Source: Streptomyces misionensis (lineage in GTDB: Bacteria; Actinomycetota; Actinomycetes; Streptomycetales; Streptomycetaceae). Taken from it: 64,000 nucleotides of DNA. Below are positions 24,885 through 33,430 of this stretch, one piece after another. Under the pieces are notes generated by a model that saw only the letters and a program-made list of their open reading frames with translations, was not told where the DNA came from and ran no database searches. The translations under genes were made by a program, and so were the position numbers. Position 1 is the stretch's first letter. The number at the start of each line of letters is the position of its first letter. The DNA lies in the NCBI RefSeq assembly GCF_900104815.1, contig NZ_FNTD01000004.1, forward strand, positions 620,001 to 684,000, in the 5' to 3' direction.

Positions 24885-25641
24885 TCAGGCTCCTGCCTCA
24901 CCACTCTGCGTACGCTGCTTGGCCCGTTCGACCTGGCGCAGCAACAGGTCGGCGAACTGGATGATCTCCGCAGCCTCGATCGGGTCGTCGAACTTCACGG
25001 TGCGATGGCTGGAGGGGTTCTTTTACGCGCCCATGGCTCCGGCGAAGAGAGCCGAGGCGGCTTCCTGCTCGCCGCCTTCGGCTTCGGCGTCAGCCAGTGG
25101 CCCGCCGACTTTGCCATTCTTGTGTGGCTGGAACGCTGCACGCACGAGGGGCACGCCGACCAGGGAGTTGTCGAGGCCGGATGCTTCGCGCACGGCGACC
25201 TCGACTGCTTTCATGGCCGCGAAGCTGGCGATCTCGTACTCGCCCAGATGGAAGTTGGTGCGCACCGGCCCCTCAAGGGCTGGGTGCAACGGGCCTGAAA
25301 AGCGTTCGCCGGCCTCGAACCGAGCCAGGCCAGAAGGCTCCTTCGCCAGCTCCATGCCCTCCTGCGAGACCCGGCGGAAGGCTTCCTTCTGGGTTCGGTC
25401 CCGGGCGAGCAGCGCCCGGGGACTCAAGCCATGACCAGGCATCGGCCAGCTTGTCGAGAAGTCGGCCGACGTCCGGCTCTCCTTCGTACGCGCGGGCCGC
25501 AATCGAGCCCACGATGCTGTTCAGCTGCAGAGCACGCCCGTTCCCACTCGCCAGGTGCTTGAGCAAGAGCAGGGCGACGTCCCGTATCGGAAGCTCCCGT
25601 ACCTGTTGGGCAGGTACGGGAGCGTGGTAGGTGAAGGTCAC
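24885..25641 (-). pseudogene. TIGR02391-family (Ymh-like) protein, inactivated
   Basis: Reading leftward from GTG 25641, VTFTYHAPVPAQQVRELPIRDVALLLLKHLASGNG is intact, then the frame shifts by one base at about 25420-25430. It continues LLARDRTQKEAFRRV..., including FHLGEYEIASFAAMKAVEVAVREASGL and the family motif EQEAASALFAGAMGA. The next codon is TAA, where the family has tyrosine (GAYKNPSSHR); after this stop KNPSSHRTVKFDDPIEAAEIIQFADLLLRQVERAKQ is still readable to TGA at 24885. So one frameshift plus one nonsense change inactivate a gene that is otherwise well conserved, implying recent loss. Confidence 0.8.
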
Positions 25642-26038
25642 GCCGCCACAGTAGGAGTACGCACCGACAGAGGACACCGATTTGGTGACGTCAGGGCCGC
25701 CGGCGGAACCAGCCACGGCCCGGCGCCTCCAGGCGCACGGCCTTCGCCGGGTCGAGGCAGCGCTCCGCTAGCCCCATCATCCCGCTGAAGCTCCACGGGT
25801 AACTGCCCGCGTCCCGACTGGAAGCCGCGTCGGCACCCGCAGGTCACGCGCCCTGACCGCCTCCCGGGCCGAAGCACGGCGCCACGCTGCGGTGGACGAG
25901 GTCATGGCCGCCTACCAGCGCGCCTACGCCACCGGCCGCTGGACGGTCTGGGCCAACCTGCCCCGCCCACGTCTGGCACCTGCGTCGCCCCCTCGTGTCC
26001 GCGCAATCCTCCGAGCAGCCTCTCGCCGGGGCGCGGCG
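25642..26038. other. non-coding or degraded stretch
   Basis: About 400 bp between the TIGR02391 pseudogene and the DedA remnant. A + frame reads VDEVMAAYQRAYATGRWTVWANLPRPRL, which looks protein-like but matches nothing I can name and has stops nearby upstream. Nothing else supported. Confidence 0.4.
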
Positions 26039-26440
26039 GTGAACGCGGGCTTTGAACCCCTCGGCCACCTCCCGACGGTCGCGGTCTACGCGGTCGTGGC
26101 CACGGCGGTACTGGCCGAGTCGGTCCTGCTGGTGGGCGCGGTCATCCCCACACTGCCCCTGCTCCTGACCGCGGGCGCCCTCGCCCGGACCGGGCACATC
26201 AGCCTGCCCCTGGTCAGCGCCGTGGCGGCCGGCGCCGTCGTAACCGGTGACTTCCTCGCCCACCGCACCGGCCGGGTGGGCCGCCGTATCCCGCCTGTCC
26301 TCTGGGCACGGGCAGAGACGCTGATGGGCCGCCACGGCGGCCGCGCCGGTCTTCCGGAATCGGTCCAGAGCCGGTACTCCCGAGCTCCAGGCCTGTGTCC
26401 TGCCGTCTGCTGCCCGCGACGGTGGCAGCGGCGTCCGTGA
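26039..26440 (+). pseudogene. DedA-family membrane protein remnant
   Basis: From GTG 26039 the frame reads NAGFEPLGHLPTVAVYAVVATAVLAESVLLVGAVIPTLPLLLTAGALARTGHISLPLVSAVAAGAVVTGDFLAHRTGR, the N-terminal half of an actinobacterial DedA protein. It includes the ExxLLxGxxxPTLP-type motif, two membrane helices and the GD-Y/L-AHRTGR motif. After GRHGGRA, where the family continues VFLARFVPVVRT, the sequence turns into unrelated codons and stops early. The C-terminal half is missing, so it is almost surely non-functional. Confidence 0.75.
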
Positions 26441-26586
26441 CCGACCGCGAGAGCTGAGCGAGCCGTGCGGGCTTTGCTGGTCGATCAGAGGGCGTGCCGT
26501 ACGAAGGGAGAGTTCCACGGCTCGACCTGTCCGCTGGACCGACAGCGTCCCTGCGCCATGGGCCACCGCCCGCTGCCTCCGCGACC

Positions 26587-27495
26587 TCACGGGGAGGAGG
26601 AGTATCCGCTGGAGGCGACCCATTGTCGGGTGAGGTGGGTGAAAGCCCGGGCGGCAGCACTTTGGTAGGAGCCCGAGCGGCAGAGCAGAGTGACGATGCG
26701 CTCGGGCAGGGGCGGTTCGAGGGGGACGGCACGCAGATGCGGGTGATCCCGGGCGGTGGCCTCGGGCAGCACAGATGCCAGAGGGGTGCGCTGGATCATT
26801 TCGACGACGGCATTGACCGAGTTGGCTTCCATCGCGATGCGCGGCGTGGTGCGGTGCTGATCGAAGTAGGCGTCGATGTGCCTGCGGGTGGCAAAGTCGC
26901 TACTGAGCATGGCCAGGGGGCGGCCTTCCAGTTCTCGCACGGGTAGCGGGTCTGTCCGGTCAGCGTAGGGGTGGTGCGTGCCGACGACGAGGCTGAGGGC
27001 TTCGGTGAACAAGTCGTCCGTGGTGATGCCGGGCAGGTGGGCACCGCGAAAGGCGATCCCGAGATCGAGGTCATCGGCAAGGAGGGCGGACTCGATGCGG
27101 TCCTGCGTCATCTCCCTGATGCTCAGGGTGATGTCGGGATGCTGGACGTGGAACTGCCCGGTGAGGGGGCCGATGAGGTAGGCGGTGAAGGTGGGGGTGA
27201 CCGCCAGGCGCAGACTGCCGCGGGAGAGGTCGGCCACGTCGTGGACGGCGCGTTCAGCAGCGGCGAGTTCCTGCAGGGCGCGACGGGCGTAGTGGACGTA
27301 GGTCTCACCGGCGTCGGTAAGGCGCACGGCACGACCCGTACGGTCCAGCAACTGCGTGCCCATCACGCGTTCCATCTGTCTGATCTGCTGGGACAGGGTC
27401 GGCTGGGAGATGTGCAGGACTTCGGCGGCGCGGGTGAAGCTGCCTTGTTCGGCGACGGCGAGCAGATAGCGCAGATGACGTAGTTCGAAGCCCAT
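26587..27495 (-). CDS. cynR: LysR-type regulator of the cyanate operon
   Basis: 302-aa LysR regulator. The N-terminal helix-turn-helix (ELRHLRYLLAVAEQGSFTRAAEVLHISQPTLSQQIRQME) is followed by a co-inducer domain (about 90-295; SLRLAVTPTFTAYLIGPLTGQFHVQHPDITLSIREM). It strongly resembles CynR, which binds cyanate or azide and activates the divergent cyn genes. Start set at the ATG at 27495 (MGFELRHLRYL), the usual LysR start, 23 codons inside the longest frame. Divergent from cynT with a 124-bp AT-rich gap. Confidence 0.9.
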   Translation of the reverse strand: MGFELRHLRYLLAVAEQGSFTRAAEVLHISQPTLSQQIRQMERVMGTQLLDRTGRAVRLTDAGETYVHYARRALQELAAAERAVHDVADLSRGSLRLAVTPTFTAYLIGPLTGQFHVQHPDITLSIREMTQDRIESALLADDLDLGIAFRGAHLPGITTDDLFTEALSLVVGTHHPYADRTDPLPVRELEGRPLAMLSSDFATRRHIDAYFDQHRTTPRIAMEANSVNAVVEMIQRTPLASVLPEATARDHPHLRAVPLEPPLPERIVTLLCRSGSYQSAAARAFTHLTRQWVASSGYSSSP

Positions 27496-27554
27496 GACAT
27501 CACTATAGATGAGACCAATAGATCTTATATTCAGGGCGTCTTGGACTCTATAAG
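27496..27554. promoter_or_regulatory. AT-rich cynR/cynT divergent promoter with inverted repeat
   Basis: This gap is strikingly AT-rich for the region. It holds CTTATA (27524-27529) and TATAAG (27549-27554) as an inverted repeat, and a direct repeat of ATAGAT about 13 bp apart upstream of it (27504-27521). LysR regulators bind such dyads between divergent promoters; CynR binding here is inferred. Confidence 0.5.
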
Positions 27555-27619
27555 CACAGTTCATGCATGGTGGACTTCGTCAACCCGCACCAGTCGGGCA
27601 CTGGCCGAAAGGAGTGACC

Positions 27620-28228
27620 ATGCAAGACCTCGCCGAGGGAGTCGCACGTTTCCAGCGGGACGTCTATCCCGCCCAGGCGGCGCACTTTCAGCACCTGGCC
27701 ACCACGCACCGGCCCAGCACCCTGTTCATCAGCTGCTCCGACGCCCGCGTCATACCGGAGCTGATCACACAGAGCGAGCCGGGCGAGCTGTTCGTCATCC
27801 GGACGGCCGGAAACCTGGTGCCCGCCTACACCCCGAACGCTGATGGGATCGCGGCGAGCATCGAGTACGCCGTCGCCGTCCTGGGCGTGTCCGACATCGT
27901 CGTCTGCGGGCATTCCGCCTGCGGCGCGATGACCGCCCTGGCGGACGACCACGACCTCGCCGCCCTGCCGGCCGTCGCCCACTGGCTGCGGCACGCGGAG
28001 GCCTCCCGGGCCCGTACGGCCTGTGCCGAGCCCGTCGAGGACAAGGTGAGCGTCCTGGTACGGAACAACGTGATCGCTCAGCTGGCGAACCTGGCAACGC
28101 ACCCCAGCGTCGCCCGGGCGCTGGCGGCGGAGACCCTCACGCTGCGCGGCTGGGTCTACGACATCCCCACCGGCGCGGTCGACCAACTCGACCCGGCCAC
28201 GGGCTGCTCCGCCGCCCTCGCGGCCTGA
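27620..28228 (+). CDS. cynT: beta-carbonic anhydrase of the cyanate locus
   Basis: 202-aa beta-class carbonic anhydrase. Zinc site C39-S-D41-A-R43 and H98-S-A-C101-G are intact. Interconverts CO2 and bicarbonate; in cyn operons it regenerates the bicarbonate consumed by cyanase, preventing its loss as CO2. ATG at 27620 has a strong AAAGGAG site; the longer frame upstream lacks a ribosome site. 110 bp before cynS in the same direction. Confidence 0.95.
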   Translation: MQDLAEGVARFQRDVYPAQAAHFQHLATTHRPSTLFISCSDARVIPELITQSEPGELFVIRTAGNLVPAYTPNADGIAASIEYAVAVLGVSDIVVCGHSACGAMTALADDHDLAALPAVAHWLRHAEASRARTACAEPVEDKVSVLVRNNVIAQLANLATHPSVARALAAETLTLRGWVYDIPTGAVDQLDPATGCSAALAA

Positions 28229-28338
28229 GCCGCCCTGGCCCTTTCGTCCAGACCGCCGTCCGGCGGCCTGATCCCCCGACCCTATGACTCGCTGAGCTCG
28301 CTGTAGTGCGGGTCGGCATGTTGGAAAGGAGCACCCTC

Positions 28339-28809
28339 ATGGTGCACGCTCAGTTCGACCCTGCCGCCCGGCAGGCCCTGGCCGCTGTGGTTGTCGAGGC
28401 CAAGACGCGCAAGGACCTGACCTGGCAGGAGATCGCCGACGCCAGCGGCCTGTCGGTCGCGTTCACGACCGCCGCGCTGCTGGGTCAGCATCCGCTGCCG
28501 GAGGCCGCCGCCAGGGCGGTCGCCGAGCTGCTGGAACTGGATGAGGAGGCGGCAGTGCTGCTTCAGGCCATCCCGACCCGGGGCTCAATTCCCGGCGGCG
28601 TCCCGACCGACCCGACGATCTACCGCTTCTACGAGATCGTCCAGATCTACGGCACCACGCTCAAGGCCCTGGTCCACGAGCAGTTCGGCGACGGCATCAT
28701 CAGCGCGATCAACTTCAAGCTCGACGTGAAGAAGGTCGCCGACCCCGAGGGCGGCGAGCGCGCGGTGATCACCCTGGACGGCAAGTACCTGCCCACCAAG
28801 CCCTTCTGA
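28339..28809 (+). CDS. cynS: cyanase (cyanate hydratase)
   Basis: 156 aa, exactly the length of E. coli CynS. Catalyses cyanate + bicarbonate to carbamate (then ammonia) + CO2. With the start at ATG 28339 (AAGGAG upstream), the catalytic residues fall at the same numbers as in E. coli: Arg96 and Glu99 in [12 protein letters not shown] and Ser122 in [11 protein letters not shown]. An N-terminal helical, HTH-like domain ([29 protein letters not shown]) is normal for the family. Complete and apparently functional although embedded among decayed genes. Confidence 0.97.
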   Translation: MVHAQFDPAARQALAAVVVEAKTRKDLTWQEIADASGLSVAFTTAALLGQHPLPEAAARAVAELLELDEEAAVLLQAIPTRGSIPGGVPTDPTIYRFYEIVQIYGTTLKALVHEQFGDGIISAINFKLDVKKVADPEGGERAVITLDGKYLPTKPF

Positions 28810-28976
28810 CCCAGCCGTCCGCCGTGCCGGCGGCGGGTTTCAGGGTCCACCTGACCCAGGCCCGCCCGAGATGCGGCCGTCGAGCGCCCGGCGGGACGGC
28901 TCCCGAAGTCGCCGCGCCGCCCGGCGGGATGGCCGCGGCCATCTGCACAGCCGCAGGTCAGAGCTGTGGTGACTGT

Positions 28977-29160
28977 TCAGGCAGCTTGCGCGACGCGCTC
29001 AGGCTTCTTCGTCCACCTGGTGTTCCGGCGGGAGATACGGCGAGTCATCAGCGCGATCGCCGCCCAGGTGATCTAGCTTTCCGAGTGCTGAATGAGCCGT
29101 TCGTGGTCCCGGGCATGCCGTCGTCCGTTCATCATCCAGGCAAGCTCGTGACCTGGGCAG
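28977..29160 (-). mobile_element. IS5-type transposase C-terminal remnant
   Basis: Read leftward, the strand encodes [47 protein letters not shown] and a short tail to TGA at 28977. This is the conserved C-terminal end (FAWLMNARRHARDYERLPQHSEA.ITWAAI.LMTRRL) of Streptomyces IS5-family transposases, interrupted by an in-frame TAG. No N-terminal part or inverted repeats were recognised around it, so it is a relic that may mark an old insertion or recombination point. Confidence 0.75.
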
Positions 29161-29338
29161 GCGCTTCTTCTTCGGACAACAACCCATGCGCTCGTCGGCA
29201 AGCCACTCCCCGGACCCGCCGTACCGTCATCACACCTCGGTCCGCCAGAGCGCGGGCCGCCACACCGAACCGAACCGTCGCAGACAGGGGGACAGCACCC
29301 CCGCCAGCGGCGGTACCAACAGACCCAGAGGAAGCAAC

Positions 29339-29812
29339 ATGAGTCACGAACCGCGCCCCCCGTTCCCGCCGTTCACCCGGGAGACCGCCATCCAGAAAGT
29401 CCGCCTGGCGGAAGACGGCTGGAACTCCCGCAACCCGGAAAAGGTCGCCCTCGCCTACACACCGGACTCCTACTGGCGCAACCGCGCTGAGTTCGCCACC
29501 GGCTACGACGAGATCGTCGCCTTCCTCACCCGCAAGTGGAACCGGGAGCTGGACTACCGGCTCATCAAGGAACTGTGGGCCTTCGACGGCAACCGCATCG
29601 CGGTGCGCTTCGCCTACGAGTACCACGACGATTCGGGCAACTGGTTCCGCGCCTACGGCAACGAGAACTGGGAGTTCGACGACAACGGCCTGATGCACCA
29701 CCGCTACGCCTGCATCAACGAACTTCCCATCAAGGAGTCGGAGCGCAAGTTCCACTGGCCCCTCGGGCGCCGCCCCGACGACCACCCCGGCCTGAGCGAC
29801 CTCGGCCTGTAA
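29339..29812 (+). CDS. DUF1348 / NTF2-like family protein
   Basis: 157-aa small SnoaL/NTF2-fold protein. Sequence shows the DUF1348 signature: [104 protein letters not shown] and the closing [14 protein letters not shown]. Function of the family is unknown. Start is the ATG at 29339 with AGAGGAAG upstream. An intact gene within the decayed zone. Confidence 0.93.
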   Translation: MSHEPRPPFPPFTRETAIQKVRLAEDGWNSRNPEKVALAYTPDSYWRNRAEFATGYDEIVAFLTRKWNRELDYRLIKELWAFDGNRIAVRFAYEYHDDSGNWFRAYGNENWEFDDNGLMHHRYACINELPIKESERKFHWPLGRRPDDHPGLSDLGL

Positions 29813-30142
29813 CCCTCGCCGCCGCGACAGGTCCCAGGCCGGCCACCCGGCTGAGAGCCTGCCGGGTAGCCGTCGATCGGAGAGCGGACGCGGCGTGATG
29901 CGTGCGCCCGACAGGGGACAGGCCTGAGGCAGTGGGGCGAGACCGTCCCCGTCCCTTCAGGCCCGCCCTCTGCCTCTCGCAGCGAAGCCTGTGGCCTCGG
30001 CCGACAGCGGGTCGAGGCACGACAGCCCAGCGGGCAGTCGGTCGAAGCGCCTGAACCGCGCGGCCACTGAACGCGTTGTTGCAGGGCTGCACGAGCAGGC
30101 AACGGGAACCAAGCCCACGATCAAGCTCCTCTTCACCAGTAG
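29813..30142. other. non-coding stretch before the ligase remnant
   Basis: About 330 bp with no supported gene. Open frames exist on both strands but show no family similarity I recognise and no good ribosome sites. Confidence 0.45.
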
Positions 30143-30533
30143 GTCCGGGAGACGAGTGAGGCGATCGTCGGCGCGGTCACCGGTTCCCCGACCCCTCCGC
30201 GGACGCTGCTGCTCGGACGGTACGACGACGAGGGCCGCTTCCAGTACGTCGGCCGCACCACCACCCTCGCCCGGGCGGCGCGTGCTTCGGTCGCCGGCCT
30301 GCTCGCGGCCCGGCGGCGCGGGCATCCATGGACGGGCTGGTCGTTCTCCGCCGGGTGGGGCAGCCAGGGAGCAGCTGGACGTCACGCTGGTGGAACCTGA
30401 GCTGGTGGCGGAGGTCGGCGTCGACGCCGCCCGTGACGCCTCCGGCCGGTGGCGCCGTCCCGCGCGCTGGCACCGCGCCCGGCCTGACCTCACCCCCGCC
30501 GACGTCCCCCGCCTGACGGCGCCGCCGTACTGA
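30143..30533 (+). pseudogene. ATP-dependent DNA ligase, C-terminal fragment, frameshifted
   Basis: The frame from 30143 reads VRETSEAIVGAVTGSP, RTLLLGRYDDEGRFQYVGRTTTLAR and HPWTGWSFSAGWGSQ. A shift of one base at about 30370 then restores QLDVTLVEPELVAEVGVDAARD...GRWRRPARWHRARPDLTPADVP to TGA. These are the OB-fold/C-terminal motifs of actinobacterial LigC-type ATP-dependent ligases. No adenylation domain precedes it. A separate ligase piece lies 1.9 kb downstream at 32401. Confidence 0.8.
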
Positions 30534-30792
30534 CTGATTGGAGGCACATCGCCCAGGCGTCGACGCGCCACACGGCGCTGCAGGGCTCGGCCGCATCCCC
30601 AACGGCGGCGGCCAAACGGTCCTGGGCTGGGCGAGTCCTGAGGCTGGCCGATGCCGCCGGTCTACTGCGATCGCAGTAGACCCGAGTGTCTGCGTTCGGC
30701 CAACGACGAGAGACCGGGGGGGATGCGAGCGTGAGGGTGGGCCGGGACTGGTCGGCCCGGCTCGTGTGACGTAACCCCTGGGAGGCTCGTCG

Positions 30793-31909
30793 ATGTCCCC
30801 TCTGGCCCGCTGGTGCCACCGGCACCGGCTCGCTGTCGTCCTGGCCTGGGTGGGCCTGCTGATCGCTCTCGGCGGCGCGGTCGGTGCCATCGGCAGCAGC
30901 TTCGGCAACAGCCCGACCTCGCTGAACACCGATTCCGCCAAGGCGGCGGCCCTGCTGCAGAAGGCTGCCAGCAGTGCGGCGGGTAAGAGCGGTCGGGTCG
31001 TCTGGCAGGTGCGGGACGGCAAGGTGACCGACCCCGCCTCCGAGCGGCCGATGGCCGACGCCGTGAAGAGGATCGAGACCGCTCCGGCGTGGCCTCGGTC
31101 GGCAGCCCGTTCACGGCTGCCGGTGGGCGGCAGGTCAGCAGGGACGGTACGACGGCCTACGCCACCGTCTCGTTCGAGCAGGGCGTCAGCGACACGCAGA
31201 TCGCGCGGGTGAAGCAGCTCGCCACCGCCCCGGAGTCGGCATCGCTGCACATCGCGCTGAACGGGCAGGCGTTCACCGTCAATCCCAAGCCGAACCCGGT
31301 CGCCGACGCGATGGGAATCGCGCTGGCCTTCGTGGTGCTGCTGTTCGTCTTCCGGGCGGTGTGGGTGGCGGCGCCGCCCATCATCACGGCCATCGCGGGT
31401 GTGGGCACCTCCGCGATCGCGGTGATGCTGCTCAGCCATGTGATCGCTCTGTCCGACACCACGCTGACCCTCGGCTCCCTGATCGGTCTGGGCGTGGGCA
31501 TCGACTACGCCTTGTTCATCGTCAACCGGCACCGCACGAATCTGATGGCGGGCATGAGCGTCGGCGAGTCGATCGCCACGTCCCTCAATACCTCCGGTCG
31601 TGCGGTGGTCTTTGCCGGACTGACCGTCGTCGTCGCGCTGCTCGGCATGCTCACCTTGAACGTCGGCATCATCAACGGCATGGCCATCGGCGCCGCCGTC
31701 ACCGTGGTGCTGACCGTGCTGGCCGCGATCACCCTGCTGCCGGCGCTGCTCGGTCTGATCGGCACGCGGGTCCTCAGCCGCCGTGAGCGCCGCGCTCTGA
31801 CCGGCGGACGCGCACAGGCCGTATCCGAGTCCGGGACGGGTCTGTGGGGGCGCTGGGCCCGGCGGGTGCAGGCACGGCCGAAGACGTTCGGTCTGGTCGC
31901 TCTCGCCCT
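30793..31909 (+). pseudogene. MMPL-family transporter, frameshifted and 3'-truncated
   Basis: ATG 30793 starts MSPLARWCHRHRLAVVLAWVGLLIALGGAVGAIG, the first membrane helix of an MMPL (RND-type lipid/drug) exporter. At about 31085 the frame shifts by one base (a GGC appears reduced to GC). It continues VASVGSPFTAAGGRQVSRDGTTAYATVSF and five to six membrane helices including LGVGIDYALFIVNRHR, the conserved MMPL helix-4 motif with the proton-relay Asp-Tyr. Similarity stops at about 31909 where unrelated DUF6207-like sequence is fused in frame. Most of the C-terminal half is missing. Confidence 0.85.
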
Positions 31910-31958
31910 ACGCGGCGAAGGGCAATGCGAGGCTTCAGCCGAACGATCGTCCTCGCAT

Positions 31959-32142
31959 GCGATAGATGAGGCCCGGGGGGCGGAGCCGGGCCTGGCCGTC
32001 GTCGAGGTCGCGGCCGCCGATGACGAGACGGCATTCGCGGTCCAGGAGCTGCTCGCCGGGCGGTGGGCGACCGCGACCGCGGACACCACGAACCGGGCTC
32101 CCGGCGAGCCCGGTGTCCGGCTGCGCTGCTACCTGGACGTGC
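31959..32142 (+). pseudogene. DUF6207-like remnant fused to the MMPL fragment
   Basis: AIDEARGAEPGLAVVEVAAADDETAFAVQELLAGRWATATADT and GEPGVRLRCYLDV match the short Streptomyces DUF6207 family almost end to end. There is no start codon in this frame and it is joined directly to the truncated MMPL frame. An ATG at 31957 is out of frame and meets TAG after two codons. Function of the family is unknown. Confidence 0.6.
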
Positions 32143-32212
32143 GCTGGGAACTCGGCACGTGGCATCGCCGGTGCCGGACCGTGCGGCACCGCGTATGCGC
32201 GGCCAGCAGCAG

Positions 32213-32395
32213 TCAGGCAGCGGCCTTCTTCCGGCGGCGTCCACCGCGGGCGACGGCGTCGATGAGCTCTTCCCGGCTCATCTTCGACCGGCCGGGAACC
32301 TCCTGTTCGGTCGCCCGCTGGTACAGCTCCCCCTTGCTCAGCTTCTGCAGCTGGCTCTTGCCGCCGGCACCGCGGTCGCGGGCCCGCACCGCTCC
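32213..32395 (-). pseudogene. Rho_N/SAP-like C-terminal tail fragment
   Basis: Leftward frame: ARDRGAGGKSQLQKLSKGELYQRATEQEVPGRSKMSREELIDAVARGGRRRKKAAA then stop at 32213. LYQRATEQEVPGRSKMSREELIDAV is a Rho_N/SAP-type helical module with a basic tail, as seen at the C-terminus of Ku and other DNA-binding proteins in Streptomyces. No start codon or upstream domain is present. Its place beside ligase pieces hints at a broken Ku-ligase (end-joining) locus, which is inference. Confidence 0.5.
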
Positions 32396-32400
32396 GGCCA

Positions 32401-32490
32401 GTGCAGGCCGGGTGCCAGCAGTTGCCGGACACGACCGTATTGGACGGCGAGTTGGTCGTACAGGAGGCCGGCCGGCTGGCCTTCAAACCT
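32401..32490 (+). pseudogene. ATP-dependent DNA ligase adenylation-domain fragment
   Basis: About 25 residues, LPDTTVLDGELVVQEAGRLAF, match the nucleotidyltransferase motif (LDGELVV.. GRLAF) of ATP-dependent DNA ligases. Flanks are unrelated. It is downstream of the C-terminal ligase piece at 30143, i.e. in reversed gene order, so the two are separate relics or products of rearrangement. Confidence 0.5.
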
Positions 32491-32710
32491 CGTCGGCATC
32501 AGCCCGTCACCGCCGCCCGCTGCGCACGACTCGCGGGCGACAGCTGGCACGCCTTGCTCGGCATCGCCCGGATGCACAACCTCGCCCTCGCCGGATAGGA
32601 CAGCTGGCCACACTGTCGCCAACCATGCCCGAGACGAACCGGAGATCATTTACGGGACAACTCTTAGGCAACCGCCCAGACGGCGGGCGACCGACTTTCG
32701 CGCCAGGCCC

Positions 32711-33430
32711 TCAGCCGGGGGTGATCGGGAGGTCGTCGGTGTAGGCGTTGACGGGCGGGGCGATGGGGGTGGTGCGGCGGACGTCGAGCGCGGCCGTCGC
32801 GGCCTTGGTGCCGAGGGTGCCGCCGGGGTGCCAGGTGCCGGTGACGGCGAGCCAGGTGTCGGCGGGGGGCGCCGGTGTGCCGTGTACGCGGACCTTCACG
32901 GTCTGGGAGTCGGCCGCGCAGCACGTGAAGACGATGCGGGTCAGGTACCAGCCGTCGCCCCCCGGGGCCGGGGTGACGAAGCCGGTCAGCCGGACGGTAC
33001 GGCCGCGGATGGCCCCGCTGTCGTCCTGCTGGACCCGTCTGGTGAACTCCGTGAGCGTCAGCGGCAGCGGGGAGGTCGCGGGCAGCGGCGCGAACGCCTT
33101 CTTGCGGGCGGCGAGCGGCTGGGCGTCGGAGCGGGCGGCGGTGTAGGCGCCGAGCGCGGGCGGGGTCCACAGCAGCAGGCTCAGCGCCGGGAGCAGGAGC
33201 AGCCAGGCGATCCTCGGCGGTCCTGCGTGGTCGTGGCCGTGGTGCCCTTCGCCGGGGTCCCGGGAGAGCGCCGCCGCGAGAGCGAGCAGCAGCAGGACGG
33301 CGCCGGAGGCGAGGAGCAGGGGGCGCAGCCCGGCCTTGACGTAGCGCAGGTAGGTGTCCGTGAACAGGCTGATGTGCAGCAGTCCGGCGCCGGTCAGGGC
33401 GGGCAGCAGGGTCTGGACGGGCCGTCTCAC
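32711..33430 (-). CDS. TIGR03943-family protein, partner of YraQ-like permease
   Basis: 239-aa membrane-anchored protein. N-terminal helices (LLPALTGAGLLHISLFT, LLLASGAVLLLLALAAAL, IAWLLLLPALSLLLWTPPALGAYTAA) are split by an HGHDHAG histidine patch. They are followed by an extracytoplasmic OB-like domain containing GRTVRLTGFVTP..WYLTRIVFTCCAADSQTVKVRVHG. This pairing with a DUF318 permease is standard in actinobacteria, where the pair is suspected of metal handling. GTG at 33430 overlaps the permease stop (GTGA), so the genes are coupled. A far longer open frame extends upstream but is only the permease gene in another frame. Confidence 0.9.
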   Translation of the reverse strand: MRRPVQTLLPALTGAGLLHISLFTDTYLRYVKAGLRPLLLASGAVLLLLALAAALSRDPGEGHHGHDHAGPPRIAWLLLLPALSLLLWTPPALGAYTAARSDAQPLAARKKAFAPLPATSPLPLTLTEFTRRVQQDDSGAIRGRTVRLTGFVTPAPGGDGWYLTRIVFTCCAADSQTVKVRVHGTPAPPADTWLAVTGTWHPGGTLGTKAATAALDVRRTTPIAPPVNAYTDDLPITPG

